Source: BM524 sp041554435 (GTDB lineage: Bacteria > Bacteroidota > Bacteroidia > Bacteroidales > F082). From it: DNA of 6,245 bases. Every line of letters starts with the position of its first letter. Position 1 is the first letter of the stretch. Below are positions 5,241 through 6,245 of the stretch, piece by piece. The notes under the pieces were generated by a model, which did not search any database, was not told the DNA's origin, and saw nothing but the letters and a program-made list of their open reading frames with translations. The translations under genes were made by a program, and so were the position numbers. The DNA lies in the NCBI GenBank assembly GCA_041554435.1, contig JBFFLX010000193.1, positions 1 through 6,245 of the forward strand, in the 5' to 3' direction.

Positions 5241-5300
5241 CTGGCTGGCTTAAATTACTCCTAACGGTTAATATATACGGTATAACAGCTTTTACCGGGC

Positions 5301-5414
5301 ATGACCAACCTATACTTGTTGGTAGCAGGCTTATTTATTGTCGGCTTCAGCATTATTCAAAAAAACGATCATCAAGGGAGGTATGGCCCGACCTATATTA
5401 AAAAAGAATATTAA
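5301..5414 (+). CDS. Possible 37-residue single-pass membrane protein on the opposite strand
   Basis: A plus-strand frame runs from ATG 5301 to TAA 5412-5414 and encodes MTNLYLLVAGLFIVGFSIIQ followed by a polar tail, KNDHQGRYGPTYIKKEY. Residues 4-19 make one hydrophobic helix. The tail is basic and Tyr-rich, a common layout for bacterial small membrane proteins. It occupies most of the 201-bp gap between the VanZ-like gene and DUF6090 copy B and overlaps neither. Against it: no Shine-Dalgarno sequence, no clear Bacteroidota promoter (TAnnTTTG), opposite orientation to every other gene, and a 6-bp hairpin (ACCAAC 5304-5309 with GTTGGT 5318-5323) over its first codons. An open frame of this length can arise by chance. 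I do not recognise a family. Confidence 0.32.
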   Translation: MTNLYLLVAGLFIVGFSIIQKNDHQGRYGPTYIKKEY

Positions 5415-5435
5415 ACTTTTCCGATTTATTCTTGA

Positions 5436-5822
5436 TTAATCCCAAAATTTAAACAATTTTTTAAATAATACCCTATCAACAAAAATCGCTAAAACCGTAC
5501 CTATTGCATACATAACAAAGTCCATAGGGTCAAAGACTCTTGCCAAGGCATAAACACCAAAGTATTGCAGTATTTCAGATAAAGCACAAAGCGTAAATAC
5601 TGCACCTGCTTTTATATACCATTTTTTCATTGGCTCGAACTTGTCTTCAAGGAGCACAAGGAGCAGATAGTATCCAAACGGAATAACAATATCGGCAAAG
5701 TAGCTATGAAAAAGCCTATGTACAGTTTTACTCGCCCAATCAGCACCAATCACAAAAACACTTGAAATAATAAGCATTGTAATAACGACAATAATTTTTT
5801 TATTCTTCATGTCTTTGATCAT
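5436..5822 (-). CDS. VanZ-like small membrane protein
   Basis: A 128-residue protein from ATG 5820-5822; a second ATG at 5808-5810 (MKNKKIIVV) is an equally plausible start, since neither has a Shine-Dalgarno sequence. There are four hydrophobic segments at about 9-27, 43-60, 70-88 and 101-118. The conserved core is in the second half: E83-I-L-Q86 in helix 3, then R95-V-F-D-P-M-D101 and G108 in helix 4. This follows the VanZ-like pattern E..Q ... R..D..D ... (N)..G, although the usual Asn before Gly is replaced (YAIG). VanZ from enterococci is linked to low-level teicoplanin resistance, but most bacterial VanZ-like proteins have no established role, and resistance should not be inferred here. 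It lies alone in a longer spacer on both sides, each containing a short opposite-strand frame. Confidence 0.75.
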   Translation of the reverse strand: MIKDMKNKKIIVVITMLIISSVFVIGADWASKTVHRLFHSYFADIVIPFGYYLLLVLLEDKFEPMKKWYIKAGAVFTLCALSEILQYFGVYALARVFDPMDFVMYAIGTVLAIFVDRVLFKKLFKFWD

Positions 5823-5864
5823 AAATATGACAACTAATGTGTTATTGTATGGTTGGTTCCGTTG

Positions 5865-6021
5865 GCTAAGACTATGTTACAACATAAAAACGAACCTGAA
5901 GAAAATCTGCAGGATTTCCCCAGTATACAAAACAAGCAATTGACCATACCCCTCGTTCGCCTTAATAAATTTTTTAAACCCTTCCAGATTTTATTTATAT
6001 TACTAATTTTTATGTTTTAGC
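5865..6021. repeat. R9: long-loop inverted repeat between the right-edge gene and the VanZ-like gene
   Basis: AACATAAAAA (5881-5890) is a perfect 10-base complement of TTTTTATGTT (6007-6016). Beyond an 11-base insert on the left, the flanks also pair: GCTAA (5865-5869) with TTAGC (6017-6021). The left arm can also form a local hairpin (ATGTT 5874-5878 with AACAT 5881-5885). The right arm ends 5 bp after the stop of the upstream gene. The loop of about 116 nt holds a second hairpin (CCTGAAGA with TCTGCAGG, near 5895-5913). The AT-rich arms make chance pairing easier than in R1 or R5. Confidence 0.4.
5874..6020 (+). CDS. Possible 48-residue protein with hydrophobic C-terminal tail on the opposite strand
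   Basis: A plus-strand frame from ATG 5874 to TAG 6018-6020. The N-terminal two thirds are polar (MLQHKNEPEENLQDF, then IQNKQLTIPLVRLNKFFKP) and the last 12 residues are strongly hydrophobic (QILFILLIFMF), like a short tail anchor. It fills the 204-bp gap between the right-edge gene and the VanZ-like gene without overlapping either. Its start and stop fall inside the two arms of repeat R9, so part of the frame may be an accident of the repeat. No Shine-Dalgarno sequence or clear promoter is seen, and the hydrophobic end comes from an AT-rich run. I do not recognise a family. Presence of homologs would decide. Confidence 0.25.
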   Translation: MLQHKNEPEENLQDFPSIQNKQLTIPLVRLNKFFKPFQILFILLIFMF

Positions 6022-6026
6022 TAAAG

Positions 6027-6245
6027 TTATTCATTAAAAACATATTTTATTCCTTCAGCATAAGAGACCGGGTATGTGTTTTCGTAATTGCTATTGGTAT
6101 ATTCTTTTGATTCAAACTGCAACCATTCATAATTGGCGTCCTTAATCAGATCGATCAGTTTGATACATTTTGCACGATCATTACTTGTGGAAAATGAATA
6201 ATGGAGTTTCTTATTCGATTTATTTTCTGGAATATTATCTTTTTC
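6027..6245 (-). CDS. C-terminal part of an unrecognised protein (cut by window edge)
   Basis: The minus strand is open from the right window edge to TAA at 6027-6029, giving 72 residues without a start, so this is the C-terminal end of a longer gene. The visible part starts EKDNIPENKSNKKLHYSF, has a helix-like RAKCIKLIDLIKDANYEW, and ends PVSYAEGIKYVFNE. It has no membrane segment. Composition is ordinary for a cytoplasmic protein, with many Lys, Asn and Tyr. I do not recognise a family from this fragment. That it is coding is supported by the open frame, a balanced amino-acid pattern, and co-orientation with all following genes. It is the first unit of the row in transcription order; repeat R9 starts 5 bp after its stop. 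Confidence 0.65.
   Translation of the reverse strand, partial: EKDNIPENKSNKKLHYSFSTSNDRAKCIKLIDLIKDANYEWLQFESKEYTNSNYENTYPVSYAEGIKYVFNE

Noticed and set aside
5266..5442. Inverted repeat in the VanZ-DUF6090 gap (GGTTAATATATACGG against a longer arm at 5421-5442 that includes the VanZ-like stop)
   Set aside because: Pairing requires many bulges in AT-rich sequence, so it is too weak to list as a repeat although its position would fit the pattern of the other gaps.
5827..5943. 38-residue plus-strand frame overlapping the start of the VanZ-like gene leader
   Set aside because: Competes with the longer frame at 5874-6020 in another phase; composition (many Cys, Trp and Arg scattered) is not gene-like.
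201..6021. Intergenic hairpins as ordinary rho-independent terminators
   Set aside because: In gene sense none of the main stems (R1, R2, R3, R5, R7) is followed by a T-run, and most have loops of 26-94 bases, too long for intrinsic terminators.
1..6245. A defence island, toxin-antitoxin pair, CRISPR array or transposon
   Set aside because: No nuclease, helicase, transposase, recombinase, antitoxin-like DNA-binding protein or regularly spaced repeat was found; the only opposite-strand small frames are too weak to call a toxin.

Overview
The window looks like an accessory stretch of a Bacteroidota chromosome, most likely from a Flavobacteriaceae-type marine or soil bacterium. The clues are two DUF6090 proteins (a family I know mainly from Flavobacteriia), signal peptides ending in S-x-A-Q or F-S-Q, AT-rich leaders without Shine-Dalgarno sequences, and low overall GC. 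No integrase, transposase, tRNA, rRNA or CRISPR is visible.

All ten well-supported protein genes lie on the minus strand. In transcription order, right to left, they are: the C-terminal end of an unrecognised protein (6027-6245); a VanZ-like membrane protein (5436-5822); a DUF6090 protein (4527-5234); a secreted protein of unknown function (3674-4453); a second DUF6090 protein (2728-3498); a GNAT acetyltransferase (2088-2624); a small cupin with an abnormal C-terminus (1648-1911); a DUF6326-type membrane protein (1116-1562); a DUF4386 membrane protein (259-942); and the N-terminal part of an exported SnoaL/DUF4440-like protein (1-170). They share no pathway, so this does not read as a metabolic operon. 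It reads as a string of independent one-gene units, each followed by a 55-205 bp gap.

The gaps are the interesting part. Most hold an imperfect inverted repeat that starts at or just after the upstream stop codon (201-254, 985-1100, 1578-1637, 2669-2732, 3621-3667, 4465-4520, 5865-6021; weaker in 1912-2087 and 5235-5435). Where one arm has extra unpaired bases, they fall on the stop-proximal arm. Several distal arms share a GCTAAYGCTYT-like motif (AGCRTTAGC in gene sense), which resembles the R' end of integron attC sites. In the clearest case (2669-2732) the stop codon of the upstream gene lies inside the GGCTAAC arm. The simplest hypothesis is an integron-like or otherwise recombination-built cassette array of co-oriented single-gene units, without its recombinase in view. 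This is inference: the core sites do not fully match the classical GTTRRRY consensus.

Two short ORFs on the opposite strand, each with a hydrophobic stretch (5301-5414 and 5874-6020), fill the two long gaps on either side of the VanZ-like gene. They could be real small membrane proteins, but the evidence is only reading frame and composition.
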